From Candidatus Woesearchaeota archaeon (GTDB lineage Archaea > Nanobdellota > Nanobdellia > Woesearchaeales > SKGA01), in assembly GCA_016926395.1 (NCBI GenBank), contig JAFGOT010000012.1:1-43595 (forward strand): a stretch of DNA of 43,595 nt. Reading direction: 5' to 3'. The translations under genes were made by a program, and so were the position numbers. The notes beneath the pieces were generated by a model, which did not search any database, was not told the origin of the DNA, and worked only from the letters and a program-made list of their open reading frames with translations. Positions 17,090 to 25,207 of this stretch are shown here, piece by piece; the first letter of the stretch is position 1, and every line of letters begins with the position of its first letter.

Positions 17090-17405
17090 AATAAATTTTA
17101 AAGAAGGAAGTATTAATTTTTGGATTCCGGAAAACGTATTTGACTTTGACGATAACCAAACACACATACTAGTAAATCAAGGAAATTTAGAAGGCTCAAT
17201 ATTTATTGTTAAGGATGGGGATAATAAACTTAAATTCTTTCATGTATTGCTTGGCAAAGGAAGAACAGATGTTGTTATAGATGTACAAGAGTTATTAAAA
17301 AGTGAAAAACACATGATTACTGCAACGTGGAGCATAAGTAAAAAAGAAATCAATCTTTACATTGATGGTGGGAAAAAACACAACACTACCAAAATAACGT
17401 ATTAA
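17079..17405 (+). CDS. LamG / concanavalin-like domain protein
   Basis: 108 residues making up one short jelly-roll-type domain. Visible elements are GSINFWI at the start, a central strand FHVLLGK, HMITATWSISKKEINLYIDGG (a LamG-like W...i.LYIDG signature, about residues 80-100) and a closing strand. No signal peptide, so it is cytoplasmic or exported with the membrane protein upstream. LamG folds bind carbohydrates or act as structural modules; a virion or surface component is possible. Its stop overlaps the convergent polymerase-like gene by 4 bp. Confidence 0.65.
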   Translation: MANKINFKEGSINFWIPENVFDFDDNQTHILVNQGNLEGSIFIVKDGDNKLKFFHVLLGKGRTDVVIDVQELLKSEKHMITATWSISKKEINLYIDGGKKHNTTKITY

Positions 17406-18850
17406 TCACAACTGACAACCGGTTTAAAACCTAATTTTTCTTCGTATTTTTCTATCATTAAATTCATAACTTCTTCTTGATGCGAAATCCCAACCATGAC
17501 TGAATCATGAATAGGAATTGCAGGAATATTTTTTGTTACTAACTCATCTAAAATTTCCAACATTATTGATGAATCTTCAAATTGTAAATCTAAACCAACT
17601 CCGGTAAAGAAAAATTCTTCAATATTTGGATGTGCTGTTCTAAATGCAGAGATTATTTCCCTTATTCTTACGTGTGTACTAATCTCATCGCCAAATTCTT
17701 CCTTTAGTTCATGATTAGAACCAAACTCTCTTGCTATTGCTTTTATTGCAGACTCTTCATCGCCACTATTGAGCATAATATTTGTTACTGCTTTGTTTAG
17801 TTTTCTTGTTCCTTCATCTCCAAAAGAATAAAGGTCTGTTTCAGAAGGATAAATATTTTTTCTATGATAAAGCATACGCAAATGCAATGTGCTATAATCA
17901 GGTTCAACGACAGATTCATCATTAATTTTTATTTCATGACGAATAACTTTTGGCAAACCTTGAACCTCACTTCCATACAATCGACCACCTTTTGTAAAGC
18001 TTGATTGATTAAATACACGTTTGATTGATAAGTGTCTTAATGAAATCGTATGAGTAAAGGGGTAATAGTTATTTACTAGTGAATCTAATATCTCATTTCG
18101 TGTGGTAGTCTGTGAATCATATCGTATATAACGTGAATCTGTATTGAAATGAGTGTATAGATGAATCCGTGTATTAAACAATAACTGCGAGTAATCTTCG
18201 TCATTCATCTGAACCGTGACTTGTTGATTTAAAATGAATTCATTGTATCTTTGAATTTTTCTCCTCATCTCATCAAGTTCAGGAGTATTTTCATAGTCAA
18301 CTAATTTTTTATGTTCATCTTTTAACTGAATAGGTTCAACAAAACCAGAATCATCAATATCCAAAGCATCGTTAGAAGAAAACCGTGGAAGTAAATTTCT
18401 AAGTTTAGTCATAGAATCAACACGAGAGTACCTTGATTTATTTGCAAAGCTAAAACCTTTCGCAGAAAGAATAAGATAATCAGTTTCAATTAATTTTTTT
18501 ATTATTGATTCAATAACAATGTTGTAAGTAAAAAATTTAGGGACATAACGAGAACGCTTATCAGAGTAATAATTTTTATTGAACGAAACTGCAACTGGAC
18601 GTTCACAACGCCAAGCAAGAAAAAAATTAGTCAGTATACAATTAAGGGCACTACGTTTAAGTTCTTGTTGATAACCTGAAGACAAGCCAAGTTCATCAAA
18701 CAAAGTATCAACAACAGAAACAAAGTTTTCATCATCAGAATAAGAACGATAATTTAAACGACGAGCACTATCAAAATATAAAGCCTCAAAATGTTTTTGT
18801 TGCAAATCTAAAAGAGATTGCTCTTCCTCAAAATCAAATTGCCAATCCAT
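17402..18850 (-). CDS. Family-A-polymerase-like protein (Pol I / T7 RNAP fold)
   Basis: 482 residues. The C-terminal half carries the three palm/fingers motifs of family A polymerases in order: motif A EPDYSTLHLRMLY with D318; motif B with R349 and K353 four residues apart in RKLNKAVTNIMLNSG; and motif C IPIHDSVMVG with H448-D449. Before motif A is the FTKGGRLYG segment (~285-293), which I recall from uncharacterised mobile-element polymerase-like proteins. No 3'-5' or 5'-3' exonuclease domain is seen; the N-terminal ~270 residues are unrecognised. Likely the replicative or priming polymerase of the element. It starts inside the end of the 685-aa gene (17-bp overlap), so both are made together. 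Confidence 0.8.
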   Translation of the reverse strand: MDWQFDFEEEQSLLDLQQKHFEALYFDSARRLNYRSYSDDENFVSVVDTLFDELGLSSGYQQELKRSALNCILTNFFLAWRCERPVAVSFNKNYYSDKRSRYVPKFFTYNIVIESIIKKLIETDYLILSAKGFSFANKSRYSRVDSMTKLRNLLPRFSSNDALDIDDSGFVEPIQLKDEHKKLVDYENTPELDEMRRKIQRYNEFILNQQVTVQMNDEDYSQLLFNTRIHLYTHFNTDSRYIRYDSQTTTRNEILDSLVNNYYPFTHTISLRHLSIKRVFNQSSFTKGGRLYGSEVQGLPKVIRHEIKINDESVVEPDYSTLHLRMLYHRKNIYPSETDLYSFGDEGTRKLNKAVTNIMLNSGDEESAIKAIAREFGSNHELKEEFGDEISTHVRIREIISAFRTAHPNIEEFFFTGVGLDLQFEDSSIMLEILDELVTKNIPAIPIHDSVMVGISHQEEVMNLMIEKYEEKLGFKPVVSCD

Positions 18851-20891
18851 TTTGTAATTCTTCCAACTCTTTTTTTGTTTGTTCTAATTCAGCTCTCTTG
18901 TGTGGATGTTGCTTAACATCATATTCAAGAGTTTTTAGTTTTTTTGTTAACTTTTCAATATTTTCTTTTTTAGTTATTTCTGCTTGACAATCAGCACATA
19001 ATTCGTTTCCTAATGAACAATAACTACATTTTGAACATGAATGATGGTACTTAACAAAAATCTTTAACAACATTTGTTTATCTAAGTAAATGAATTGTTT
19101 TTTTGCTCGATGACATAAACGATTACACTCAGCGCGAGTTTGTTCTAAAACTGGCTTTGGTGATGCAACAACAACAATTTCTGATTCACTATCACTAACA
19201 CACCTTGCAACTTGTCTGATAATTGTTCTTGAAAAGTCCGTATTACTTGATGAGTCCCTCATAGATTTAAGTACAAAACTTGTTAATACGCGTTTATCAT
19301 CAATGTGCAAGTATCCTTCTGCATCGGTTATTTCTGCAGGACCGTGAGGATTTGGTGTCACACCCAAAATAGAACAGATTATTTCAGTTAAATCTTGAAT
19401 ATCATCTTTGTTTGGAGCAAGATTTTTATCTTCATAATAATTATCAAGTGCACTAGAAATGTTATTAAGATGACGAATACCATATTTTGTTTCTGTTGCA
19501 TCAATATTAAATTCTTTAATTGCTTCATAATTATATGTAGGTCTAGTAATTGTCAACTCATCATTTAAAAAACTTAAAACAGGTAAATTTGTTTGACCAA
19601 ATTCTCTTGCCACAACTCGTTTATCATCACTATTAAAGAAAAATAATTGCACTTTATCAACGTCAGCAATATCGCCTTTCCAATTACAAGAATCACACAC
19701 TAAAGAGTCATCTTCTCTTGAAAGAAACGACTTACATTGAGGACACAAAAAATCTGTTTGCTTCATCAATATCCCTTTATCATACAAAATATCCAACATA
19801 TATAATATTGATTGTATCTTTTCGTTATTACTTGAAAATTGACCATCAAGTTTATCAAAGAAAATTAACTTAAGGAGAGATAATGCATTTTTATAATAAT
19901 TAGGTCTTTCATTATTGAAATCTGATAAGGACAACTCTTCAGGAAGAGGAAATTCTTTTAATTCTACATAATCTTCAAAAATGTCTTCAATAAGTTTTGT
20001 TAATACTTCAACCTCATCAAGAGCAACTTTTCTTCTGAAAAAAATTCTTCCCTCATCTCGGTTAATACCACAATTTAATTTGAAATCATCAAGAATATGT
20101 TCTGCATAAAGACTGACTTCCGCTCCAACTTCTAATGCTGAACGATAAATTGTACTCATCATAAGATTTCCTTCAAACCTTGATGTTAATCGTTCAGAAC
20201 CAACGTCATCACCATTCAAAATGTGAATGGAACAGCTAGATAATCGATTTGATTTTTCCTTCCAGAGTTTTATTTGAGTATCATGAAATCGTAAGATAAG
20301 AAAATCAATATCAAAAACAGAAGAGAATAAATCTTTAACTTCATCTGCTAAATCCATATTTTTTGTAATAGCAAAAAATAATGAAGTTCCTTCAACATGA
20401 ATAAATAAACAGGAATCTAAAAACTCAACTTCTTTATTATTTCCTTTCTTATCTTTATAGGTAAATACACCCAAGGAATCATATTCAAAAATTCTAAAAA
20501 TTCCTTTTTGATAAATTCTTCTTAAAACAGGTTCATCATCACTCAGTTCATCAGTATCGCGTAAATTAGCTAAAGCATCATCATCAAGGTCAACCATAGA
20601 AGATAAATTATTCTCAACTATTTTTTCATTAATATGCTCCACATACGAATCAACAACAGAAGTAGACCGATAAAGATAAAGCGTTATAGGCCCTTCAAAA
20701 ATACAAATTTCTTTCAACCAATCGACATCTGCATCTGAAAGAGAATTGACTAATTCAATACGTAAATCTTGTGCTTTTTTTGTTGGAGTCCGTTTAATTT
20801 CATACTTATCCAAAAATAAATCAAGTAAACGTGTGGGAACATATTCATCTAAGAACCGCTCCACTTCATCAGTGTCATAAGTCTCTACCAT
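18834..20891 (-). CDS. 685-aa zinc-ribbon protein of unknown function, probable replication partner
   Basis: Not recognised as a known family. Residues 383-402 hold a zinc ribbon (CPQC...CDSC) and residues 619-635 a second Cys cluster (CSKCSYC...CADC), followed by a charged coiled-coil tail (~638-682). The middle has a loose resemblance to archaeo-eukaryotic primase motifs: D194-x-D196, S221-x-H223 and D279 in RDEGRIFFRRK; this is speculative. Residues ~535-610 form an alpha/beta region with a VVVAS strand and a basic helix, possibly nuclease-like. Overlap and order with the polymerase-like gene argue for a joint role in replication. The start follows an AT-rich promoter-like region after the integrase fragment. 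Confidence 0.7.
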   Translation of the reverse strand: MVETYDTDEVERFLDEYVPTRLLDLFLDKYEIKRTPTKKAQDLRIELVNSLSDADVDWLKEICIFEGPITLYLYRSTSVVDSYVEHINEKIVENNLSSMVDLDDDALANLRDTDELSDDEPVLRRIYQKGIFRIFEYDSLGVFTYKDKKGNNKEVEFLDSCLFIHVEGTSLFFAITKNMDLADEVKDLFSSVFDIDFLILRFHDTQIKLWKEKSNRLSSCSIHILNGDDVGSERLTSRFEGNLMMSTIYRSALEVGAEVSLYAEHILDDFKLNCGINRDEGRIFFRRKVALDEVEVLTKLIEDIFEDYVELKEFPLPEELSLSDFNNERPNYYKNALSLLKLIFFDKLDGQFSSNNEKIQSILYMLDILYDKGILMKQTDFLCPQCKSFLSREDDSLVCDSCNWKGDIADVDKVQLFFFNSDDKRVVAREFGQTNLPVLSFLNDELTITRPTYNYEAIKEFNIDATETKYGIRHLNNISSALDNYYEDKNLAPNKDDIQDLTEIICSILGVTPNPHGPAEITDAEGYLHIDDKRVLTSFVLKSMRDSSSNTDFSRTIIRQVARCVSDSESEIVVVASPKPVLEQTRAECNRLCHRAKKQFIYLDKQMLLKIFVKYHHSCSKCSYCSLGNELCADCQAEITKKENIEKLTKKLKTLEYDVKQHPHKRAELEQTKKELEELQNGLAI

Positions 20892-21081
20892 AGTGTTACA
20901 ATATATAGGTTGTATTTATTCATTTCGAATACTTGGCCAAAACAAGGATAAAAAACAGCAAAATTGGACAAAAAAATCAACCCTTATTAAACGAGACATA
21001 TAACATGTAATGTTAACACAGAACCATTCTAAGCAATGTGTAAACACAATACGCAACATACCAATAATAGGACTAATTCCC

Positions 21082-21981
21082 TTAACTAATACTATTTGAT
21101 GCTGTTTTCTCCTTAAGCAGTAATACCTCACTAAGTTTCTTTGCAACTTGCTTATACCAAAACTCTGCTTGTTGATTTTTAGCTAAATAATGATTTGCTC
21201 CAATACTGTTTGAAGCACGGCCTTGTATAAAATCTGCTACTCCTTCCGGTACTCCATTATACAGTAAAAAGTTATATTGCCACTTACGAAGATACTTAGC
21301 ATTAAACGTAGCTTTTTTGTTATATACATCTTGTAATCTGTTATTACTTCCAGTTATTCTTTTCAGTTTCTCATAAACAAATAATGGTAAAAAGACTGTG
21401 TTAATATTCTTAGTTTTACGATTATTAGCAACCGAGTATGACACAAAACCGTCGTTTATCTTAAACTTATTAACATCAAACGTTTTTAAGAAATCTAAAC
21501 ATTCAACAAAACGGATTCCTGATGTAGCAAGTATCAAAAATATCAGTTCTAAATCTTCGTTTTCTTTAAGAGCCGTATAACAACTTAACACATCTTCATT
21601 ACTCGGAACATAATAATCATTACCATCCCTACCTAACTTCAAAACCTTACGATAACGCACCAATACATCGTCTTCAAGCAACTCCAACTCTTCACAGAAG
21701 TTTAGATATACCCTACAAGCTTTAACCTTATTTCGTCTTCCTGACGGTTCTGATACAATATATTGACTAAGTTCGAACGGACTATCAAAGGACTTATCTC
21801 TAAAGAATCTGTTAAAATAAGAACGAATTCCTTTAACGTAACCAGTACCGAATTTAGTACTAAGCCAAGAGATAAAATCATCTCCTCTAACAAAATTTAG
21901 GCAGTTAACGTGGGCCTCTTTGTGATGCTCATTTTGAGAATTAAGAGTTTCAACAGCTCTCCGTGATGAATGAGAAATATA
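21082..21981 (-). CDS. Integrase C-terminal fragment (IntC), tyrosine recombinase
   Basis: Reading the minus strand from the attachment core gives ~299 residues without a stop. A core-binding domain includes SEPSGRRNKVKACRVYLNF. The catalytic domain has R in SGIRFVE (~223 of the joined protein), K in NRKTK (~255), KYLR (~295-298, the K-x-x-R form of archaeal integrases), R in IQGRAS (~321) and the nucleophile in ANHYLAK (Y331). There is no in-frame ATG, GTG or TTG between the stop at 22036-22038 inside the tRNA and the TTG at 21685-21687, so the integrated copy lacks a proper start. Joined with IntN it makes a normal-length recombinase of ~365 residues. Confidence 0.88.
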   Translation of the reverse strand, partial: YISHSSRRAVETLNSQNEHHKEAHVNCLNFVRGDDFISWLSTKFGTGYVKGIRSYFNRFFRDKSFDSPFELSQYIVSEPSGRRNKVKACRVYLNFCEELELLEDDVLVRYRKVLKLGRDGNDYYVPSNEDVLSCYTALKENEDLELIFLILATSGIRFVECLDFLKTFDVNKFKINDGFVSYSVANNRKTKNINTVFLPLFVYEKLKRITGSNNRLQDVYNKKATFNAKYLRKWQYNFLLYNGVPEGVADFIQGRASNSIGANHYLAKNQQAEFWYKQVAKKLSEVLLLKEKTASNSIS

Positions 21982-21997
21982 TGGTGACCCCAGGAGG
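21981..21997. repeat. Right attachment core (direct repeat copy 2, in tRNA)
   Basis: Second copy of the 17-bp core. It covers the CCA end, the 3' acceptor strand and the first bases of the T-stem of the tRNA-Arg gene, the usual target position of archaeal integrases. Confidence 0.9.
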
Positions 21998-22059
21998 ATT
22001 CGAACCCCCGACCTGCCGGTCCGAAGCCGGCCGCTCTATCCAAGCTAAGCCATGGGGCC
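21982..22059 (-). tRNA. tRNA-Arg (anticodon TCG)
   Basis: 78 nt including an encoded CCA. Acceptor stem GGCCCCA/TGGGGTC (one G-T pair), D-arm GCTTAGCTTGGATAGAGC, anticodon stem GCCGG/CCGGC with loop CTTCGGA giving TCG (reads CGA), variable AGGTC, T-arm GGGGG-TTCGAAT-CCTCC, discriminator A. All stems pair, so the gene is intact and was restored by the element's attachment sequence. It is the insertion target of the element at its 3' side. Confidence 0.95.
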
Positions 22060-22189
22060 AAAGAGAAAAACTCGTTTGTTTTGAGTTTAGTAATATTTGG
22101 TCTGGCTTATAGAAATCAAGAACAATAATTCCATTTATAAAGATTGTCGTTAGAAATAAGTTTTAAAAAATAAAAAATAGAGGGAATTT

Positions 22190-22240
22190 CACCCCCTGGT
22201 TTGCGTGCTTAAACCAACCACTGCCTAGCACGCATCACTG
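22190..22240 (-). other. Two mutually exclusive hairpins downstream of the coiled-coil gene
   Basis: An 8-bp inverted repeat TGCGTGCT/AGCACGCA (22202-22209 with 22227-22234) overlaps a 6-bp inverted repeat TGGTTT/AAACCA (22197-22202 with 22211-22216), so only one can form. It lies between the tRNA and the 164-aa gene. This may be a structured 3' UTR, a small RNA or a terminator region; the rest of the gap shows nothing else. Confidence 0.4.
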
Positions 22241-22253
22241 TATGATAATAAAA

Positions 22254-22273
22254 CGGCGAATAATTATTCGCCG
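22254..22273 (-). terminator. Hairpin terminator at the end of the coiled-coil gene
   Basis: Perfect 20-bp palindrome CGGCGAATAATTATTCGCCG followed on the minus strand by TTTTATTA. It includes the last codons and the stop of the 164-aa gene. The GC-rich stem plus T-run resembles an intrinsic terminator, although archaeal termination depends mainly on the T-run. Confidence 0.6.
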
Positions 22274-22758
22274 CAGTAAAAGATCTTCTCAACTTGAACA
22301 TCAATTGGAGCTGTGTTATTCCTATCGATTGCTTGTTGGGAAGGGGTTTTTTCTGTCACACCTTGTTGAGAGGAAGAAGCAACTCTATTTTGAGCTTGTT
22401 GGTTGCTTTTTATGGTTGCTACAGCGGAGTGCAGTTCTTTTAATGCTTCCATTGTAGAAGATAGATTTCGCTCAAGAGTTGCTATTCGATTTTCAGAGAA
22501 TTGTTTGTAACGCGAGAACATTTGTTGTTGTTCTGCTAGACGGAGTGCAAAATTAGAATTTTCAGTTGCAGATTCTATTTGGGTAGTGATGTTTCTTCTT
22601 GACTCATCTAAATGAGATTGAGAACCAGGTACTACGTGTTGAGAACCGTTTCGAGTTATTACTGCTGTATCTCGAATACTGCTAATCGATTCTTGAGACA
22701 AGCCGCAATTAAGCAAGTCTTGCTCGATTTGAAAACTGGTGTTTGAGTTAATCTCCAT
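22264..22758 (-). CDS. Hypothetical coiled-coil protein
   Basis: 164 residues, Gln/Ser/Asn-rich, with a predicted coiled coil over about residues 60-120 (RLAEQQQMFSRYKQF, RIATLERNLSSTMEAL). No signal peptide or membrane segment; a single Cys pair is at the start (LLNCGL) and end (YCGE). Its GC content is somewhat higher than the flanks. Not recognised. It stands alone next to the tRNA and may be a remnant of an older insertion at this hot spot or a native gene. Confidence 0.55.
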   Translation of the reverse strand: MEINSNTSFQIEQDLLNCGLSQESISSIRDTAVITRNGSQHVVPGSQSHLDESRRNITTQIESATENSNFALRLAEQQQMFSRYKQFSENRIATLERNLSSTMEALKELHSAVATIKSNQQAQNRVASSSQQGVTEKTPSQQAIDRNNTAPIDVQVEKIFYCGE

Positions 22759-22891
22759 CTTACTTCTTTTTATGAGTGAGGTTATTTATAAACATTTCGC
22801 TATATTTATATCTCAGTATAGTAATTCCCACCCTAATTGAAGAAATCTTTTTAAACAAATAAAAGAAAAAAGAAAAACAGGTGCTAATATT

Positions 22892-23242
22892 ATGAAAAAA
22901 ATAATCCTATTAATTGCAGTTCTTAGCTTATTAACATTAAGTGCTTGTTCACTTGAAGGAGATAGCCCAACATGGGATCACTTGCAAAATCAAGACCCAT
23001 CAAAAATCCATCGAGATGTTGGAGTTGAAAATCCAGACGTTCCTACAACTGATGACCCAAGATGTCTTGGACAATACACAAGCGACGATGTAACGTATAG
23101 AGATTTAGAAATCAGAGCAAAAACAGAGAATAACATCGATTTATGTTATGAAATGCCTGATGAACCATTAGTTGTTTCATGTCCTGGACAAGTTACACTA
23201 ATATATTATAGTAAGGCGCGATGTCTTGAGATGTTAAGTTAA
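22892..23242 (+). CDS. Small lipoprotein
   Basis: 116 residues with a canonical signal peptide and lipobox (MKKIILLIAVLSLLTLSAC, Cys19). The mature part has four cysteines (RCLGQY, DLCYEMP, VSCPGQ, RCLEM) that could form two disulfides. Its stop codon is directly followed by the ATG of nth, so the two share a transcript. Family not recognised. Confidence 0.72.
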   Translation: MKKIILLIAVLSLLTLSACSLEGDSPTWDHLQNQDPSKIHRDVGVENPDVPTTDDPRCLGQYTSDDVTYRDLEIRAKTENNIDLCYEMPDEPLVVSCPGQVTLIYYSKARCLEMLS

Positions 23243-23899
23243 ATGGATCTTAAAACATTAAAGAAGGTTTTCTTAAACCTTCAAACTTTCACTTCTGATT
23301 TGCCCGTTCCTCTTGTGGAATTGACAATGATTCAAACCAATGACCCGTTTAAGGTATTGGTTGCAACAATTCTTAGTGCTAGAACAAAGGATTCTCTTAC
23401 AATAACAATCCTTCCAAAATTGTTTGAAAAAGTAAAAACAATAGATGACCTAAAAAAAATCAAACAAGAACAACTTGAAAAATTAATTTACCCAATTGGA
23501 TTTTACAAAAACAAAGCTAAGTTTCTAAAACAACTACCAAAAGCATTAGATGAAAAATTTAATGGAGTTATTCCTCAAATAGTTGAAGAAGTAGTGTTAC
23601 TTCCAGGTGTTGGAAGAAAGACAGCGAATTTAGTTGTTAGTGTTGGTTTTGACAAACCTGCAATTTGTGTTGATACTCACGTTCATAAAATAATGAATAG
23701 GTTTGGATTTCTAGAAACAAAAAACCCTCTTGAAACAGAGATGGAACTTAGAAAAAAATTACCACAAAATATGTGGCAGGAAACAAACAGAATAATTGTT
23801 GCATTTGGACAATATCAATGCGTTCCTGTAAGTCCAAAATGTTCAAGTTGTCCTGTGAAAAAATATTGTGAAAGAAAAGGAGTTATGAAAAGTCGTTAA
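23243..23899 (+). CDS. nth: Endonuclease III (Nth)
   Basis: 218 residues. Base-excision repair glycosylase/AP lyase for oxidised pyrimidines. The helix-hairpin-helix LPGVGRKTAN carries the catalytic lysine (K129), followed by the catalytic aspartate in VDTHVHK (D147). The C-terminal [4Fe-4S] ligands are C194-x6-C-x2-C-x5-C (CVPVSPKCSSCPVKKYC). Length is normal for the family. Complements the UvrAC repair genes in the window. The 3' end overlaps the convergent gene by 4 bp. Confidence 0.96.
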   Translation: MDLKTLKKVFLNLQTFTSDLPVPLVELTMIQTNDPFKVLVATILSARTKDSLTITILPKLFEKVKTIDDLKKIKQEQLEKLIYPIGFYKNKAKFLKQLPKALDEKFNGVIPQIVEEVVLLPGVGRKTANLVVSVGFDKPAICVDTHVHKIMNRFGFLETKNPLETEMELRKKLPQNMWQETNRIIVAFGQYQCVPVSPKCSSCPVKKYCERKGVMKSR

Positions 23900-24444
23900 A
23901 ATTTAACATTTCTCCAACGCATATTTTTGTAGGATTGATTAACCTTATCAGTTAAAGAATCAAACTGCAAGGAGTCATAACCTGAACTATTTGCGATGAT
24001 TGCTTTTGAATCCTCAATAAAGTCCAAAGAAAAATGATTTATCTTAGCAGTCTTGCCTGAACTAACAGGAAATTGAATATCATTAAACAAAAAATAATGA
24101 AGACCATCATAGTGAGGTCTATTCAAAACAATTATGGAATCACGAAGAGATTTTGATTCAATAAAAGAAGAAACACGTCTTAAATCATTTACTAAAGCTC
24201 TACGATTAGTGTTAAGAAGATTTTGAACATTAAATTCCAAAGAATAATTATTAAGTGGAACAGAATGAACGTTTAATTCAGAAACAGAATGAACATCTTG
24301 ACTTCCTTGAAGTCTTGCAACTTGAAAAGCAACTGCTAAAGGAATAACATGTTGGGAAGAATAAACATCTCCTTTCATATCTTCTGAGAAATCTACAGTC
24401 TCGTCTAATTTTTTATTACCATTTACTAAATATATTTTACTCAT
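23896..24444 (-). CDS. Hypothetical protein downstream of uppS
   Basis: 182 residues from the ATG at 24444 (MSKIYLVNG); an open frame continues upstream to 24516 but would run into the uppS coding end, so the later ATG is preferred. Soluble alpha/beta protein with a strand-rich C-terminal half; no motif recognised. Follows uppS by 31 bp on the same strand, probably the same operon. Confidence 0.6.
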   Translation of the reverse strand: MSKIYLVNGNKKLDETVDFSEDMKGDVYSSQHVIPLAVAFQVARLQGSQDVHSVSELNVHSVPLNNYSLEFNVQNLLNTNRRALVNDLRRVSSFIESKSLRDSIIVLNRPHYDGLHYFLFNDIQFPVSSGKTAKINHFSLDFIEDSKAIIANSSGYDSLQFDSLTDKVNQSYKNMRWRNVKF

Positions 24445-24475
24445 CGGAAAGCTAAGAAAGAAGTATTTGTTTAAA

Positions 24476-25171
24476 TTACTTTCCAAAACGCCTATCTCGA
24501 CTTTTAAAATCATCAATACAATTTAAAAAAGTCTCTTTATCAAGTTCAGGCCAAAGCTTGTCAACAAAAAACCACTCGCTATAAGCTGACTGCCACACTA
24601 AAAAATTACTGGTTCGAATATCACCACCAGTTCGAATGATTAAATCAGGTTGATCTTTAAGATACACATAATTATTAATTAAATCAATATCAATTTCCAA
24701 AGGATTTACTCTTCCTTCTTTAACATCATTTGCGATTTTATGAACGGCTTCAACAATCTCTTCTTGACCACCATACGCAATACAAAGATTCACAATAAAG
24801 TTATCATGTTTTGAAGTTTTTTCTTCTAAATCAGCAATGCCTTGAGCAATATCAGAAGGTAATAAATCTTTTCGACCAATATGATTTACTTTTAACCGCT
24901 TAGTCATAATAGTAGATTCTTCACCCCAATTTTTCAGTTCTTTTCTAAATAAATTAAGTAAGAAATCAAGTTCATGCTTTGGGCGATTCAAATTCTGAAT
25001 AGACAGAGCATAAATAGTGGCTTCTTTGATACCTGCTTCTTCGCACCAAGAAAGCATCTCTTCAAACTTTTGAGCACCATATTCATGACCTTTCCAAGGT
25101 TCTTTCATAAGGCGTTTTGCGAACCGCCGGTTACCATCCATGATGATACCAACGTGTAATCCTTCACTCAT
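24476..25171 (-). CDS. uppS: cis-Prenyltransferase (UppS family)
   Basis: 231 residues. Condenses isopentenyl diphosphate onto an allylic diphosphate to make a Z-polyprenyl diphosphate, the lipid carrier for glycans (dolichol-type in archaea). The hallmark MDGNRRFAKR with catalytic Asp is at residues 11-20, YALSIQNLNRP follows near 54, GGQEEIVEA near 130 and the C-terminal PDLIIRTGGDIRTSNFLVWQ...SEWFF...DRRFGK region binds the homoallylic substrate. Length is slightly short but complete. Downstream of it is the 182-aa gene in the same orientation. Confidence 0.95.
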   Translation of the reverse strand: MSEGLHVGIIMDGNRRFAKRLMKEPWKGHEYGAQKFEEMLSWCEEAGIKEATIYALSIQNLNRPKHELDFLLNLFRKELKNWGEESTIMTKRLKVNHIGRKDLLPSDIAQGIADLEEKTSKHDNFIVNLCIAYGGQEEIVEAVHKIANDVKEGRVNPLEIDIDLINNYVYLKDQPDLIIRTGGDIRTSNFLVWQSAYSEWFFVDKLWPELDKETFLNCIDDFKSRDRRFGK

Positions 25172-25207
25172 AAAGCAAGAAAAGAAATAAATCCTTTTTA
25201 AATGTTT

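Larger units (their letters stand above)
14611..21997. mobile_element. Integrated element in tRNA-Arg with SSV-type split integrase
   Basis: About 7.4 kb bounded by a 17-bp direct repeat, one copy being the 3' end of an intact tRNA-Arg(TCG). It carries integrase halves at its two ends, a winged-helix regulator, a 99-aa protein, a lipoprotein, a small membrane protein, a LamG-like protein, a family-A-polymerase-like protein and a 685-aa zinc protein. No capsid, portal or conjugation gene is recognised, so it may be a plasmid, a satellite or a virus with unfamiliar structural genes. The left half around 16.6-16.8 kb is non-coding and could hold the origin. Because the integrase is split, excision would need a complete integrase supplied from elsewhere. 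Confidence 0.88.

Noticed and set aside
17402-18850. Chromosomal DNA polymerase I
   Set aside because: Too short, no exonuclease domains, and motif surroundings differ from bacterial PolA; it lies inside the integrated element.
21702-21893. Short open frame inside the integrase N-terminal region on the minus strand
   Set aside because: It is out of frame with the integrase, whose own frame is open over the same bases and carries recognisable core-binding motifs.
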